64,000 nucleotides of DNA from Ferrimonas sp048263965 (lineage in GTDB: Bacteria; Pseudomonadota; Gammaproteobacteria; Enterobacterales; Shewanellaceae): the NCBI RefSeq assembly GCF_048263965.1, contig NZ_JBLXDO010000002.1:186001-250000 (forward strand), in the 5' to 3' direction. The notes under the pieces were generated by a model that saw only the letters and a list, made by a program, of their open reading frames with translations, was not told the DNA's origin and ran no database searches. This document shows, one piece after another, positions 1 to 8,085 of the stretch; position 1 is the first letter of the stretch, and each line of letters begins with the position of its first letter. The position numbers were made by a program, and so were the translations under genes.

Positions 1-1
1 T

Positions 2-232
2 AACCTGGCTGCCCTGATGGACGGCTACTTCAAGAACACTCAAGTTCGCGAAGGCGGTCAGCACCTGAACGTTAACGTGATGAACCGCGAGATGCTGCTG
101 GATGCCGTTGAGAATCCAGAGAAGTATCCTCAGCTGACCATCCGCGTTTCCGGTTACGCCGTACGCTTCAACGCTCTGACCAAAGAGCAGCAGCAGGACG
201 TAATCACCCGTACCTTCACCGAAACCATGTAA
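2..232 (+). CDS. pflB: Formate C-acetyltransferase, C-terminal fragment
   Basis: This is the last 76 codons of pyruvate formate-lyase, whose start lies before the window. The enzyme converts pyruvate and CoA to formate and acetyl-CoA in the anaerobic cytoplasm. The glycyl-radical loop RVSGYAVRF is visible, and its Gly carries the catalytic radical in this family. The motif and the downstream pflA make the call secure. A hairpin terminator follows the stop codon, so pflA may depend on read-through or its own promoter. Confidence 0.95.
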   Translation, partial: NLAALMDGYFKNTQVREGGQHLNVNVMNREMLLDAVENPEKYPQLTIRVSGYAVRFNALTKEQQQDVITRTFTETM

Positions 233-257
233 GGTGAACTAACCACGGGTTAAGATA

Positions 258-296
258 GAGGCTCTGTCACTGACAGGGCCTCTTTTACTTTTTTTC
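258..296 (+). terminator. Rho-independent terminator after pflB
   Basis: An almost perfect 12-bp stem (GAGGCTCTGTCA against TGACAGGGCCTC, one G-U pair) is followed by TTTTACTTTTTTT. It lies between pflB and pflA and could attenuate transcription into pflA. Confidence 0.8.
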
Positions 297-327
297 AGCC
301 AAAACCTGGCTGCACTTCGGAGAGACA

Positions 328-1071
328 ATGAGCGTAGAAGGTCGTATTCATTCCTGGGAATCCTGTGGCACCGTAGACGGTCCAGGGATTCGCTTTATCG
401 TGTTTATGCAGGGATGCCTGATGCGCTGCAAGTATTGCCACAACCGGGACACATGGGATCTGAATGACGGTAAGGTTGTTACCGTTGACGAGGTCATGGA
501 CCAGGTTGACTCCTACCGCTACTTCTTTGAAGCCAGCGGAGGCGGCGTAACCGCCAGTGGCGGTGAAGCCATATTGCAGCCCGAGTTCGTCGCCGAACTC
601 TTCCGTCGCTGCAAAGAGCACGAAATCGACACCTGTCTGGACACCAACGGCATGGTGCGTCACTACACGCCCGCCATCGATGCCCTGCTGGACAACACGG
701 ATCTGGTGATGCTGGATCTGAAACAGATTAAGGATGATGTGCACCGCAACCTGGTGGGCGTCTCCAACAAGCGCCCCCTGCAGTTTGCCGAGTACCTCGC
801 CAAGCGCAATCAGCGCACCTGGATCCGCTACGTAGTGGTTCCCGGCTACACCGACGACAACGAATCCGCCCAGGAGCTGGCGGAGTTCGTAGCGGCCAAG
901 CTGCCCAACGTCGAACTGGTGGAACTGCTGCCCTACCACGAACTGGGCAAGCACAAATGGACCGCCCTCGGTGAAGAGTATGAGCTGGACGGCGTCAAGC
1001 CCCCCAGCGGCGAGACCATGGAGCGTATCAAGGGGATCTTCGAATCTCAGGGCCTCAAAGTTAAGTACTGA
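328..1071 (+). CDS. pflA: Pyruvate formate-lyase-activating enzyme
   Basis: This 247-residue radical-SAM enzyme installs the glycyl radical on PflB using S-adenosylmethionine and a [4Fe-4S] cluster. The cluster motif C-x3-C-x2-C appears as CLMRCKYC near residue 30, followed by HNRDTWD and a Gly-rich SAM-binding stretch (GGGVTASGGE). The length is normal for PflA. GGAGA lies just upstream of the ATG. It sits directly downstream of pflB, as in most facultative anaerobes. Confidence 0.97.
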   Translation: MSVEGRIHSWESCGTVDGPGIRFIVFMQGCLMRCKYCHNRDTWDLNDGKVVTVDEVMDQVDSYRYFFEASGGGVTASGGEAILQPEFVAELFRRCKEHEIDTCLDTNGMVRHYTPAIDALLDNTDLVMLDLKQIKDDVHRNLVGVSNKRPLQFAEYLAKRNQRTWIRYVVVPGYTDDNESAQELAEFVAAKLPNVELVELLPYHELGKHKWTALGEEYELDGVKPPSGETMERIKGIFESQGLKVKY

Positions 1072-1088
1072 GCCCAACACGCAAAAAA

Positions 1089-1116
1089 GGGAGCCAAACG
1101 GCTCCCTTCTCTTTTT
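1089..1116 (+). terminator. Bidirectional terminator between pflA and the efflux operon
   Basis: GGGAGCC, AAAC loop and GGCTCCC form a stem followed by TTCTCTTTTT. An A-tract precedes the stem, so it can also end the convergent efflux operon. Confidence 0.85.
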
Positions 1117-1134
1117 CCGGCTCCCAGATTACGA

Positions 1135-2655
1135 CTAGGATTTTGTCGCCTGCTTGGCCGCCCACACCTTGCTGCCTACCATCAGCACCGCACAGCAGGC
1201 GATGGAGGCGATCAGCCACTGGAAGCTGTTGACGCTGGCCACCGAGGCCACCTGCCCCTTGAGCGCGCCACTGAGCAGTGCCGAGGTGATCTGCCCGCTG
1301 GCGCCCAGCCCCTGAGACAGGCTGTGAGAGTAGTGGTGGAAGGTGTCACTGGCCGGGTTGAAGTAACTGCCCAGCACCGAGGTGGCATTGGCCGCCTCCA
1401 GGGTCTTCAGCCTGGAGAACTCGGCGATGGAGAGCATCGACCCCAGGGTGCGGAACAGATAGAACCAGGCCACCCCCTGCAGCAGGTGCGCCCTCGGCAG
1501 GCTGCGCAGGATGTGAATCACCACGGTGACATTAAGAATGCCCACCGCCAGCCCCTTCAGCAGCATGGCGGGCCACAGGTCACTCAGGCCACTGTCGCCG
1601 CTGCTTGAGGTCATCAGCACACAGGCGATCACCATCATCAGCACTCCCAGGGGCACCACCTTGTCCGGCTGACCGCCGGGGAAGTAGGTCACCCTGACCG
1701 CCACCAGCGCCCCCAACAGCATGCCGCCGAAGCTTACCAGTTCCAGCTGTCCCAACTGGGCATGACTGTAGCCCAAAGTGCCGGTAACAAAGCCGGAGGT
1801 GAGCATGGTGGCGCCCATCACCGCAAAGCCGGCCACCGCCGCATTGACCATCCCCACCCGGGCCGAGGGCAATGCCAGCACCTGGGGCTCCAGCAAAGTT
1901 CCCCTGCCCCAGCCTCGCCGTATGGCCACCACAGCCAACGCCCCAAGAGGCAGCGTCAGCGCCGCCAGGTCGGTAATCTGCGGATCATCAAACCAGTTGT
2001 ACCTCTCGCCTTTCAGCAGCAGCAACGTCACTGCGGTCAGGACTGCGCCAAGCAGCCCAGCCTGAACCCAGTTGAACCTGTGGCGCTCAGCCTGCTCCGG
2101 CCAGGGCCAGGGGCCAAACCGAACCCAGTAAAGCAGCGCCAGATAGGGGATAAGCTGCAGGGCAAAGGCCCAGTGCCACAGGCCCGCTTCCGCCAACTGC
2201 CCCATCAGCAAGGGGTAGAGCCCCAGGGGAGCCAGCACCACCACCAGAGACATCACCGCCTGTACCACGGAGATGGCGCTGAAATTCAGGCTGCCCAGCA
2301 CCACCCGATGAGCCAGCAGCAGCATGGCACTGGCGCAGACCCCATGGAGAAACCAGGCGGGCCAGTGCCACTGGGTTGGCGCCAGCAGGGTCGCCAGGGT
2401 GGCCATCGCGCCCACCAGGGCTGCGCCGCGCAGCAGTTGACGACTGCCCCACTGGCGGGCCAGCCAGGCGCTCAGAGGCAGAGACAGGATCTGCCCCAGC
2501 ATATAGAGCAGGTTCAGCCAACTGGCCTCATCCGCCGACAAGCCCAGGGCCGCGGCAATCTCGCCACTGCCGGCGGAATAGATGCCTGAGCTCAGCCCCT
2601 GAGGCAGCAGCAGCAGTATCGCCAGCAGCAGGGTGGGCAGCGGACGCACCGTCAT
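1135..2655 (-). CDS. MFS multidrug efflux permease, EmrB/QacA (DHA2) type
   Basis: This 506-residue integral membrane transporter shows about 14 hydrophobic segments from the first residues (LLLAILLLLPQGLSSG) to the C-terminal ILIASIACCAVLMVG-like stretch, which is usual for DHA2 drug:proton antiporters. It overlaps the stop codon of the upstream membrane-fusion gene by one base (TGATG), so the two are co-translated and should form an EmrAB-like pump working with an outer-membrane channel encoded elsewhere. The substrate cannot be read from the sequence. Regulation is probably through the divergent TetR repressor. Confidence 0.88.
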   Translation of the reverse strand: MTVRPLPTLLLAILLLLPQGLSSGIYSAGSGEIAAALGLSADEASWLNLLYMLGQILSLPLSAWLARQWGSRQLLRGAALVGAMATLATLLAPTQWHWPAWFLHGVCASAMLLLAHRVVLGSLNFSAISVVQAVMSLVVVLAPLGLYPLLMGQLAEAGLWHWAFALQLIPYLALLYWVRFGPWPWPEQAERHRFNWVQAGLLGAVLTAVTLLLLKGERYNWFDDPQITDLAALTLPLGALAVVAIRRGWGRGTLLEPQVLALPSARVGMVNAAVAGFAVMGATMLTSGFVTGTLGYSHAQLGQLELVSFGGMLLGALVAVRVTYFPGGQPDKVVPLGVLMMVIACVLMTSSSGDSGLSDLWPAMLLKGLAVGILNVTVVIHILRSLPRAHLLQGVAWFYLFRTLGSMLSIAEFSRLKTLEAANATSVLGSYFNPASDTFHHYSHSLSQGLGASGQITSALLSGALKGQVASVASVNSFQWLIASIACCAVLMVGSKVWAAKQATKS

Positions 2656-3683
2656 CAGCCCTGCCCCCGGGTATCCACCTCAACCACCGCCGACAGGCCA
2701 GGTACCACCCGGCCCTTCAGCGCCTGGGGCAGCTCCAGCACGATCTTCACCGGCACCCGCTGCACCACCTTGACGAAGTTGCCGGTGGCATTGTCCGGCG
2801 GCAGCAGGCTGAACTGGGCGCCGGTGGCCGGCGACACGCTCTCGACCCGGCCATTGAGGGGCTGCTCAGGGAAGCTGTCCAGAACCACGGTCACCGGCTG
2901 GTCCGGCAGCATCTGGGTCAGCTGTCCCTCCTTGAAGTTGGCGTCGACCCAGAGGTTGTCCGTGGGCACGATAGAGAGCAATGGCGTACCAGGAGCCACC
3001 AGCTGACCGACCCGCACCCCACGGTTGCCCACCACACCGGAAACCGCGGCGCGAATCTGGGTGTCCTCCAGCGCCAGCTCCGCCAGGGTCAGGGCCGCCC
3101 TGGCCTGCTCCGCCTTGGCTTCCAGCTGCTTCAGGCCGCTGCGGGCCGAGGCCAGCCCCTGACGGGCCCCCTCCAACTTGAGTTCGGCGCTCTGCTCACT
3201 GAGCCGGGCCAGTTCCATTCGGGTCTTCTGGGCATCGTGCACCGACGCCGAGGTCAGGTTACGCCCCAGCAGCTCTGACTGACGCTGCCACTCCAGTTTC
3301 TGCAGCTCGGCGTCGGTGTGGGCCGACTCGATGCCGGTGGCCGCCTGGTCCACCGCATTTTGCTGGATCTGCACCTGCTGGCGGGCACTCTCTACCGCCG
3401 CCAGGGCTTCGGCCAGTGCGCCCTTGGCCTGATCACGACGCGCCAGGTAATCCCGGTTGTCCAGCTCGGCCAGCAAGGCGCCCTGCTCCACCCACTGGTT
3501 ATCGTCCACATTCAGCCGGGTGACCACACCGCCCACCTCGGCGCTGATCTGGGTGATCTCGCCCTGCACATAGGCGTTGTCCGTCTTCTCCACGCCAGAT
3601 TGAGGTGCCAGATAGAGATAGAACCCGGACAGTGCTGCCACCATGACTCCCGCCAAAATCGCTGGTTTTAACTTGCCGCTCAT
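2655..3683 (-). CDS. HlyD/EmrA family membrane-fusion protein
   Basis: This is the periplasmic adaptor subunit of the efflux pump. A single N-terminal membrane anchor (PAILAGVMVAALSGFYLYL) is followed by a biotinyl-lipoyl half-motif (DNAYVQGEITQISAEVGG), a long Gln/Ala-rich coiled-coil hairpin (about residues 95-195) and the second lipoyl half (IRAAVSGVVGNRGVRVGQLV). The ATG at 3683 is preferred over the one at 3701 because AAGGG lies 7 bases upstream of it. It is first in the operon, directly divergent from tetR. Confidence 0.88.
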   Translation of the reverse strand: MSGKLKPAILAGVMVAALSGFYLYLAPQSGVEKTDNAYVQGEITQISAEVGGVVTRLNVDDNQWVEQGALLAELDNRDYLARRDQAKGALAEALAAVESARQQVQIQQNAVDQAATGIESAHTDAELQKLEWQRQSELLGRNLTSASVHDAQKTRMELARLSEQSAELKLEGARQGLASARSGLKQLEAKAEQARAALTLAELALEDTQIRAAVSGVVGNRGVRVGQLVAPGTPLLSIVPTDNLWVDANFKEGQLTQMLPDQPVTVVLDSFPEQPLNGRVESVSPATGAQFSLLPPDNATGNFVKVVQRVPVKIVLELPQALKGRVVPGLSAVVEVDTRGQG

Positions 3684-3780
3684 AGAAACACCCTTGCTCA
3701 TTGCCGGTTCAGGAGATCAACGCTCACCCGCGCGAAGCCCTTTCGAGCCCTGTGGTGGCGTGATCTTCCTCAACACAAAA

Positions 3781-3801
3781 GATACTGTACTGTACAGTAT
3801 C
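3781..3801. promoter_or_regulatory. Perfect palindromic operator for the TetR regulator
   Basis: GATACTGTA, a 3-bp spacer CTG, and TACAGTATC form a perfect 9+3+9 inverted repeat. It lies between the divergent efflux operon (start 3683) and tetR (start 3864), the usual place for an autoregulated TetR operator. The palindrome is seen directly; protein binding is inferred. Confidence 0.75.
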
Positions 3802-3863
3802 ATAATGAGTCAGTATGATGTTTGGCAAGAGATCACCGCATAAAACTGTACTAAGGAGTACAC

Positions 3864-4460
3864 ATGCGCCCCTCAAGTCTTAAGAAACGTCAGAAGTATC
3901 TGGAGGTTGCTACCGAGCTGTTTTTGGAGCACGGCTTCGAGGGAACCGGTCTGGATCAGCTGATTGCCCAATGTGGCGGCTCCAAGCTCACCCTGTACAA
4001 CTACTTTGGTGATAAGCGCGGCTTGTTGAAAGAGGTGGTCACCGGCGTTACCGAGACTCTGCATCAACATCTGGTGTTCGATGCCGACGACACCGCCTCC
4101 ACCGAGATGCAGCTGCGAGAGTTTGCCAAGCGCTACGCCAACTTCATCTATCATCCCCGATTCATGAACCTGTTCCGCCTGGTGATGGAGCGCAGCGATC
4201 AGGACCCGGAACTGGCGGCCCACTTCCTGGAGCGGGGCCCCAAATACGCTCTGCAGGTACTGGAGCAGTTCCTGGCAGCCCGGGTCGACCGGGGGGAGCT
4301 GAAGCTGGACGATCCCCACATGGCCAGTGAACACCTGCTGGGTGCCCTGCGCAGCTCCCGCTACTTCGAAGCCCTGCTGACCCGCACGCCCCTGGCAGAG
4401 GAGGAGCTCAACCAGTACGCCGATCGTGCCGTCACCACCTTCCTTAAGGGAGCAGGCTAA
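3864..4460 (+). CDS. TetR family transcriptional repressor
   Basis: This 198-residue protein has a typical TetR N-terminal helix-turn-helix (ATELFLEHGFEGTGLDQLI...LTLYNYFGDKRGLL, residues 15-60) and an AefR-like helical C-terminal ligand/dimer domain. AAGGAG sits 6 bases before the ATG. It is divergent from the HlyD-MFS operon and shares an intergenic region containing a perfect palindrome, so it very likely represses the pump and itself until an inducer binds. Confidence 0.9.
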   Translation: MRPSSLKKRQKYLEVATELFLEHGFEGTGLDQLIAQCGGSKLTLYNYFGDKRGLLKEVVTGVTETLHQHLVFDADDTASTEMQLREFAKRYANFIYHPRFMNLFRLVMERSDQDPELAAHFLERGPKYALQVLEQFLAARVDRGELKLDDPHMASEHLLGALRSSRYFEALLTRTPLAEEELNQYADRAVTTFLKGAG

Positions 4461-4529
4461 ACGGACCACGGAGGAAAGCGTTAGCTCAATGGGTTACCCT
4501 TAATTAAGGAATAAGGAGACGCGCCATTG

Positions 4530-5177
4530 ATGACTGAACTGCCCACCCCCACCGAAGGACTGGCCTGGATAATCTGGATCTGGCTGATGATCCACTGCAT
4601 TCGCCAGGGTGGACTGTGGCAGTCGATGCGCCAACACAGCTACCTGCTGCACCTGACCCTGGGCACCATAGTGGGACTGGCCGCCCTATGGCGATTGCGC
4701 GCCGGGATCTACGAAGGACTGGAGCTTCACTTCGTCGCCCTGACCGTCACCACCCTCATCTTTGGCTGGCGCAACGCCCTGCTGGTGGGCAGCGCCGCCA
4801 TGCTGATACTGATGCTGTTTGGGGTCGAGCAATGGCAACAGGCCGGTGTCATCGCCCTGCTCGGCATCACCGCCCCGGTGCTGCTGAGTTTCGCCATCCT
4901 TACCCTGAGCCACAACACCCTGCCCCGCAACCTGTGGATCTACATCTTCGTCGACGGCTTCCTCAATGGCATCCTCTGCTTCATGGCCCGCACCCTGTTG
5001 CTGGCCCTGTGGTACAGCGGTGAGTATGACTGGACCGTCATCCGGGACAACTACCTGATCCTGATGCCGCTGTTCTTCTTCCCCGAGGCGATGCTCAACG
5101 GCTTCAGTACCACCCTGCTGGTGGTGCACAAGCCCCACTGGCTGGCCACCTGGCGCGAGGAGCAGTACCTGAAATAG
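4530..5177 (+). CDS. CbiM-like energy-coupling factor permease family membrane protein
   Basis: This is a 215-residue inner-membrane protein with six or so hydrophobic segments (LAWIIWIWLMIHCI, LTLGTIVGLAALW, ALLVGSAAMLILMLFGV, GVIALLGITAPVLLSFAI, YIFVDGFLNGILCFMA, LILMPLFFFPEAML). The pattern, including the FFFPEAMLNGF segment, resembles CbiM-type substrate-binding permeases of metal/cobalamin importers. No ABC ATPase neighbours it, so the transport role is uncertain. The ATG at 4530 is chosen over a TTG one codon earlier; AAGGAG is upstream. Confidence 0.55.
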   Translation: MTELPTPTEGLAWIIWIWLMIHCIRQGGLWQSMRQHSYLLHLTLGTIVGLAALWRLRAGIYEGLELHFVALTVTTLIFGWRNALLVGSAAMLILMLFGVEQWQQAGVIALLGITAPVLLSFAILTLSHNTLPRNLWIYIFVDGFLNGILCFMARTLLLALWYSGEYDWTVIRDNYLILMPLFFFPEAMLNGFSTTLLVVHKPHWLATWREEQYLK

Positions 5178-5210
5178 CGGTCTCTGAGACCAGCCCCATC
5201 TGACGGACAC

Positions 5211-5237
5211 AAAAAAGCCGCCCATCACAAGCGGCTT
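5211..5237 (-). terminator. Terminator downstream of the first SDR gene
   Basis: AAGCCGC and GCGGCTT form a 7-bp stem with a 9-base loop. Read on the minus strand it is followed by six T residues. It lies between convergent genes and may also serve the CbiM-like gene. Confidence 0.75.
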
Positions 5238-5255
5238 CCTAATGCAGCACCGGAG

Positions 5256-5861
5256 CTAGGCGGCAATCAACTCGGCCACCCTCAGGGTCTGCCCGGTCAT
5301 GGTGCCGTTCAGCGCTGCCAGGTACACCTCGGCGGTCTGGTCGGCGCTAAAGGCGTCCTCATTACTCATCCCCATCATCGCCAGGGTCTCCTCCACGAAG
5401 CTGGGGCAGACCACATTCACCCGCAACTGAGGCAGCTCCAGGGCCACCGCCCGGGCGAAGCTTTCCAGGGCGCCATTGGCCATGGCCACACAGGCACTGC
5501 CGGGCACCGGGTTCTGGGAAACAAACCCCGACGTCAGGGTGATGGAACCACCGGGTCTCAGGTAGCGGCGGCCAAGACGCACCAGGTTCACCTGGCCCAT
5601 CAGCTTGTTGTCCAGGGTCTGCTGGTAATCCGCCTGGGTCAGGTGCTCGAAGGGACCGAAGCTGGAGAGGCCGGCGGCACAGATGATCGCATCCAGATCG
5701 CCGGTATGTTCAAACAGGCTGTGCAGCGAGTCGAGGTCGCTGAGATCGCACTGAAGGTCGCCATGACTGAAGCCGGCGGTAATCAGGGTATGGCTGTGCT
5801 TCAGGCGGTCTGCCACGGCACTGCCGATGGTGCCGCTTGCTCCCACAATGAGAATTTTCAT
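5256..5861 (-). CDS. Short-chain dehydrogenase-like protein lacking YxxxK
   Basis: This 201-residue Rossmann-fold protein has the cofactor motif GASGTIG at the N-terminus, a CAAG motif near residue 63 and a TSG where the catalytic Ser normally lies. At the position of the catalytic Tyr-x-x-x-Lys the sequence reads VAMAN (before GALESF), so both catalytic residues are absent. It is about 50 residues shorter than classical SDRs. It is a close paralogue of the next upstream gene. Nucleotide binding is likely; classical dehydrogenase activity is doubtful. Confidence 0.8.
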   Translation of the reverse strand: MKILIVGASGTIGSAVADRLKHSHTLITAGFSHGDLQCDLSDLDSLHSLFEHTGDLDAIICAAGLSSFGPFEHLTQADYQQTLDNKLMGQVNLVRLGRRYLRPGGSITLTSGFVSQNPVPGSACVAMANGALESFARAVALELPQLRVNVVCPSFVEETLAMMGMSNEDAFSADQTAEVYLAALNGTMTGQTLRVAELIAA

Positions 5862-6038
5862 CGGAAATCCTGCTGTTTTTGCTGTTATTTTTGGTCGCCA
5901 CTCGTCCTATAAACGCCCTGTGGCTTAGCAAAAGCATCCGTGATGGGAAGCATTCTCGCCCAAACCTTTCCCTAACACAATAGGGCCACACTTGTCATAC
6001 CCCTAGGGATAATGTCGTTACTTACTGATAAATAAATC

Positions 6039-6060
6039 AAAAAAAACGGCCATGAGGCCG
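6039..6060 (-). terminator. Terminator downstream of the second SDR gene
   Basis: On the minus strand CGGCC, loop TCAT and GGCCG are followed by eight T residues. It isolates the two SDR paralogues into separate transcription units. Confidence 0.8.
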
Positions 6061-6080
6061 CCATTTTCGCTGAACATGAT

Positions 6081-6680
6081 TTACAGGTAATCGGGCACAT
6101 CCAGGGTCTCGCCGGACATCTTTCCCTCCAGGGCGGCGATGTAAGCCTTGGCGGTATCCTGGGCAGACACCCCTTGGCTGCTGTCCATGCCCATCATCTC
6201 CATGGTCTCCTTAACGAATGCCGGTGCCACGGCATTAACGCGAATCTTGGGCAGCTCCATCGCCGCCGCCTTGACGAAGCTCTCCAGGGCGCCATTGACC
6301 ATGGAGATGGACGCAGTGCCGGGGAAGGGCTGGCGAGACAATACGCCGGAAGTCAGGCTGATGGAGCCACCGTCGTTCAGGTACTCGGCGCCGTAGCGCA
6401 CCAGGTTCACCTGGCCCATCAGCTTGTTCTCCAGAGCCAGGGCGTAATCCGCATCGCTCTGCTCAGCCAGGGGACCAAATGCGGCCACACCGGCGGCGCT
6501 GATGATGGCGTCCACCTTGCCGACCTGGGCCAGCATCGCCTGGATGGACTCCAGACTCCCCAGGTCCACCTGCACATCGCCTCCCTTGTGGTTTGCGCTG
6601 ATGACCTCATGCTTACCTTCCAGGTGAGCCGCAATGCCTTTACCAATGGTGCCGCTGGCACCGATCAACAAGATTTTCAT
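6081..6680 (-). CDS. Short-chain dehydrogenase-like protein lacking YxxxK (paralogue 2)
   Basis: This 199-residue protein is clearly related to the downstream 201-residue gene along its whole length: GASGTIG, SAAGVAAFGPL, NKLMGQVNLVR and SLTSG are shared. The YxxxK position reads ISMVN before GALESF, so it also lacks the catalytic Tyr and Lys. It is divergent from a LysR regulator 92 bp away, which is the likely controller. The function is unknown; proteins with this MVNGALE signature are common in Vibrio and Shewanella relatives. Confidence 0.8.
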   Translation of the reverse strand: MKILLIGASGTIGKGIAAHLEGKHEVISANHKGGDVQVDLGSLESIQAMLAQVGKVDAIISAAGVAAFGPLAEQSDADYALALENKLMGQVNLVRYGAEYLNDGGSISLTSGVLSRQPFPGTASISMVNGALESFVKAAAMELPKIRVNAVAPAFVKETMEMMGMDSSQGVSAQDTAKAYIAALEGKMSGETLDVPDYL

Positions 6681-6772
6681 AACTCTGCTCCTTCACTGTA
6701 TCTCTGTGTTGGATTCAGCATAGGCCCTCGCTTAAAATAGAAAAATAACCTCAAAATGAAATCAATTTTCTC

Positions 6773-7672
6773 ATGGAAAGAAAAATAGATCTGATCAAAG
6801 CGATGCGCACCTTCCTGGTGGTGGTGGACCAGATGAGCTTCTCCGGCGCCGCCCGTCAGCTCAACATCGTGGTCTCGGCGGTCAGCCGCCAGGTCTCCGA
6901 CCTTGAGAAACACTTCGACTGCACCCTGCTCTACCGCACCACCCGCGCCATGCAGCTGACCCCTGAGGGCCGCTTCTACCAGGAGGAGTTCAAAGGGGTA
7001 CTGGACCGGCTCGATGCCCTGGAGTCCACCACCCAGGCCCGCCGCCAGGTGATTGGCGGCCACCTGCGCATCACCAGCGCCTACAACATCGATCAGTTGG
7101 GGATTCAGAACCACATCGCCGACTTCCTCAAACAACACCCGAACGTGCGCCTCTCCTGGGTGATGGTCAACCGCTACGTCAACCTGATTGAGGAGGGGTT
7201 CGACCTGGCCCTGCGGGTGGGCCAGCTGCCGGACTCCAGCTTCATCGCCCGCGACTACCACACCATCGGGGTGCGTTTCGTCGCCAGCCCAGGCTATCTG
7301 GCCGAACACGGCACCCCCAGCCACCCCAAGGAGCTGGTGAATCACAAGATGCTCATCGACGGCTCCAACCGCCAACCGGGACGGGTGCGCTACTTAGACA
7401 ATGGCAAAGAGCAGCAGCTGAGCGTTCAGGGACAGATAGAGGTCAATCAGGGACCGGTGCTGGGACAACTGGCCGCCGCTGGCCTGGGCATCGCCCAACT
7501 GCCGGACTTCATGGTGGAGGACGCCCTCCAGCGGGGCGAGCTGGTGTCCATCATGGAAAACTATTGCCTGCCCAGAATTCAGGTTTCTCTGGTGTACCCG
7601 GCCAGTAAGCTCACCGACCCCACCCTGCGCGCCTTCATTGACCACCTTCTGGCCGCGCAAGGGCACCCCTAG
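6773..7672 (+). CDS. LysR family transcriptional regulator
   Basis: This 299-residue regulator has an N-terminal winged helix-turn-helix (FLVVVDQMSFSGAARQLNIVVSAVSRQVSDLEKHF, residues 15-50) and a C-terminal periplasmic-binding-like effector domain. It belongs to the group typified by DNA-binding regulators with a short wing (LLYRTTRAMQLTPEG). It is divergent from the second SDR-like gene, so it probably regulates that gene, its own transcription, or both. The inducer is unknown. Confidence 0.9.
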   Translation: MERKIDLIKAMRTFLVVVDQMSFSGAARQLNIVVSAVSRQVSDLEKHFDCTLLYRTTRAMQLTPEGRFYQEEFKGVLDRLDALESTTQARRQVIGGHLRITSAYNIDQLGIQNHIADFLKQHPNVRLSWVMVNRYVNLIEEGFDLALRVGQLPDSSFIARDYHTIGVRFVASPGYLAEHGTPSHPKELVNHKMLIDGSNRQPGRVRYLDNGKEQQLSVQGQIEVNQGPVLGQLAAAGLGIAQLPDFMVEDALQRGELVSIMENYCLPRIQVSLVYPASKLTDPTLRAFIDHLLAAQGHP

Positions 7673-8085
7673 CTCTGGGAGAACTTAAGCCCGACAAGGG
7701 CACCGACGCTTCCCGGCGTATCGGTTTAATCAGCCTTATATTTCGGGAATAGTCCGGCAATTGGACGATTCCCAAGCCAACGCTGCTCTGACCAGGTAAT
7801 GTTCGGGCTTTGCCAGCTTATATCCGTGTCAGGCAGGGACGTGCCGTAATCCGTTTTAAGCCCCATCTTAAGCTGCCGTTGACTTGGCTAAAATCCCGGC
7901 GCAACATACTGGAAAGCTATCAAAATTAATAATGCTTATTGCGCCAATCAATTGAATATAAAAACAAAATCAACAGACATTAGGCTCGTCATGCCAGGCT
8001 TGGACACAGCCGCGTCACAGGGCTCCTCATTGCGACTGCCGATGAAAACATGGTTCACTTCGCTCACATTTTCCAGGGTAGAACC
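7673..8085. other. Intergenic region upstream of the chemoreceptor
   Basis: This is 413 bp without a convincing gene. It turns AT-rich toward 7920-7980 and probably holds the chemoreceptor promoter. I found no riboswitch consensus, clear sigma-28 promoter or terminator with a T-run. An in-frame ATG at 8050 exists, but the start at 8086 has the better ribosome-binding site. Confidence 0.4.

Noticed and set aside
7673..8085. Cyclic-di-GMP riboswitch before the chemoreceptor
   Set aside because: I could not find the conserved GEMM core (GGCAAA and tetraloop receptor) in the leader.
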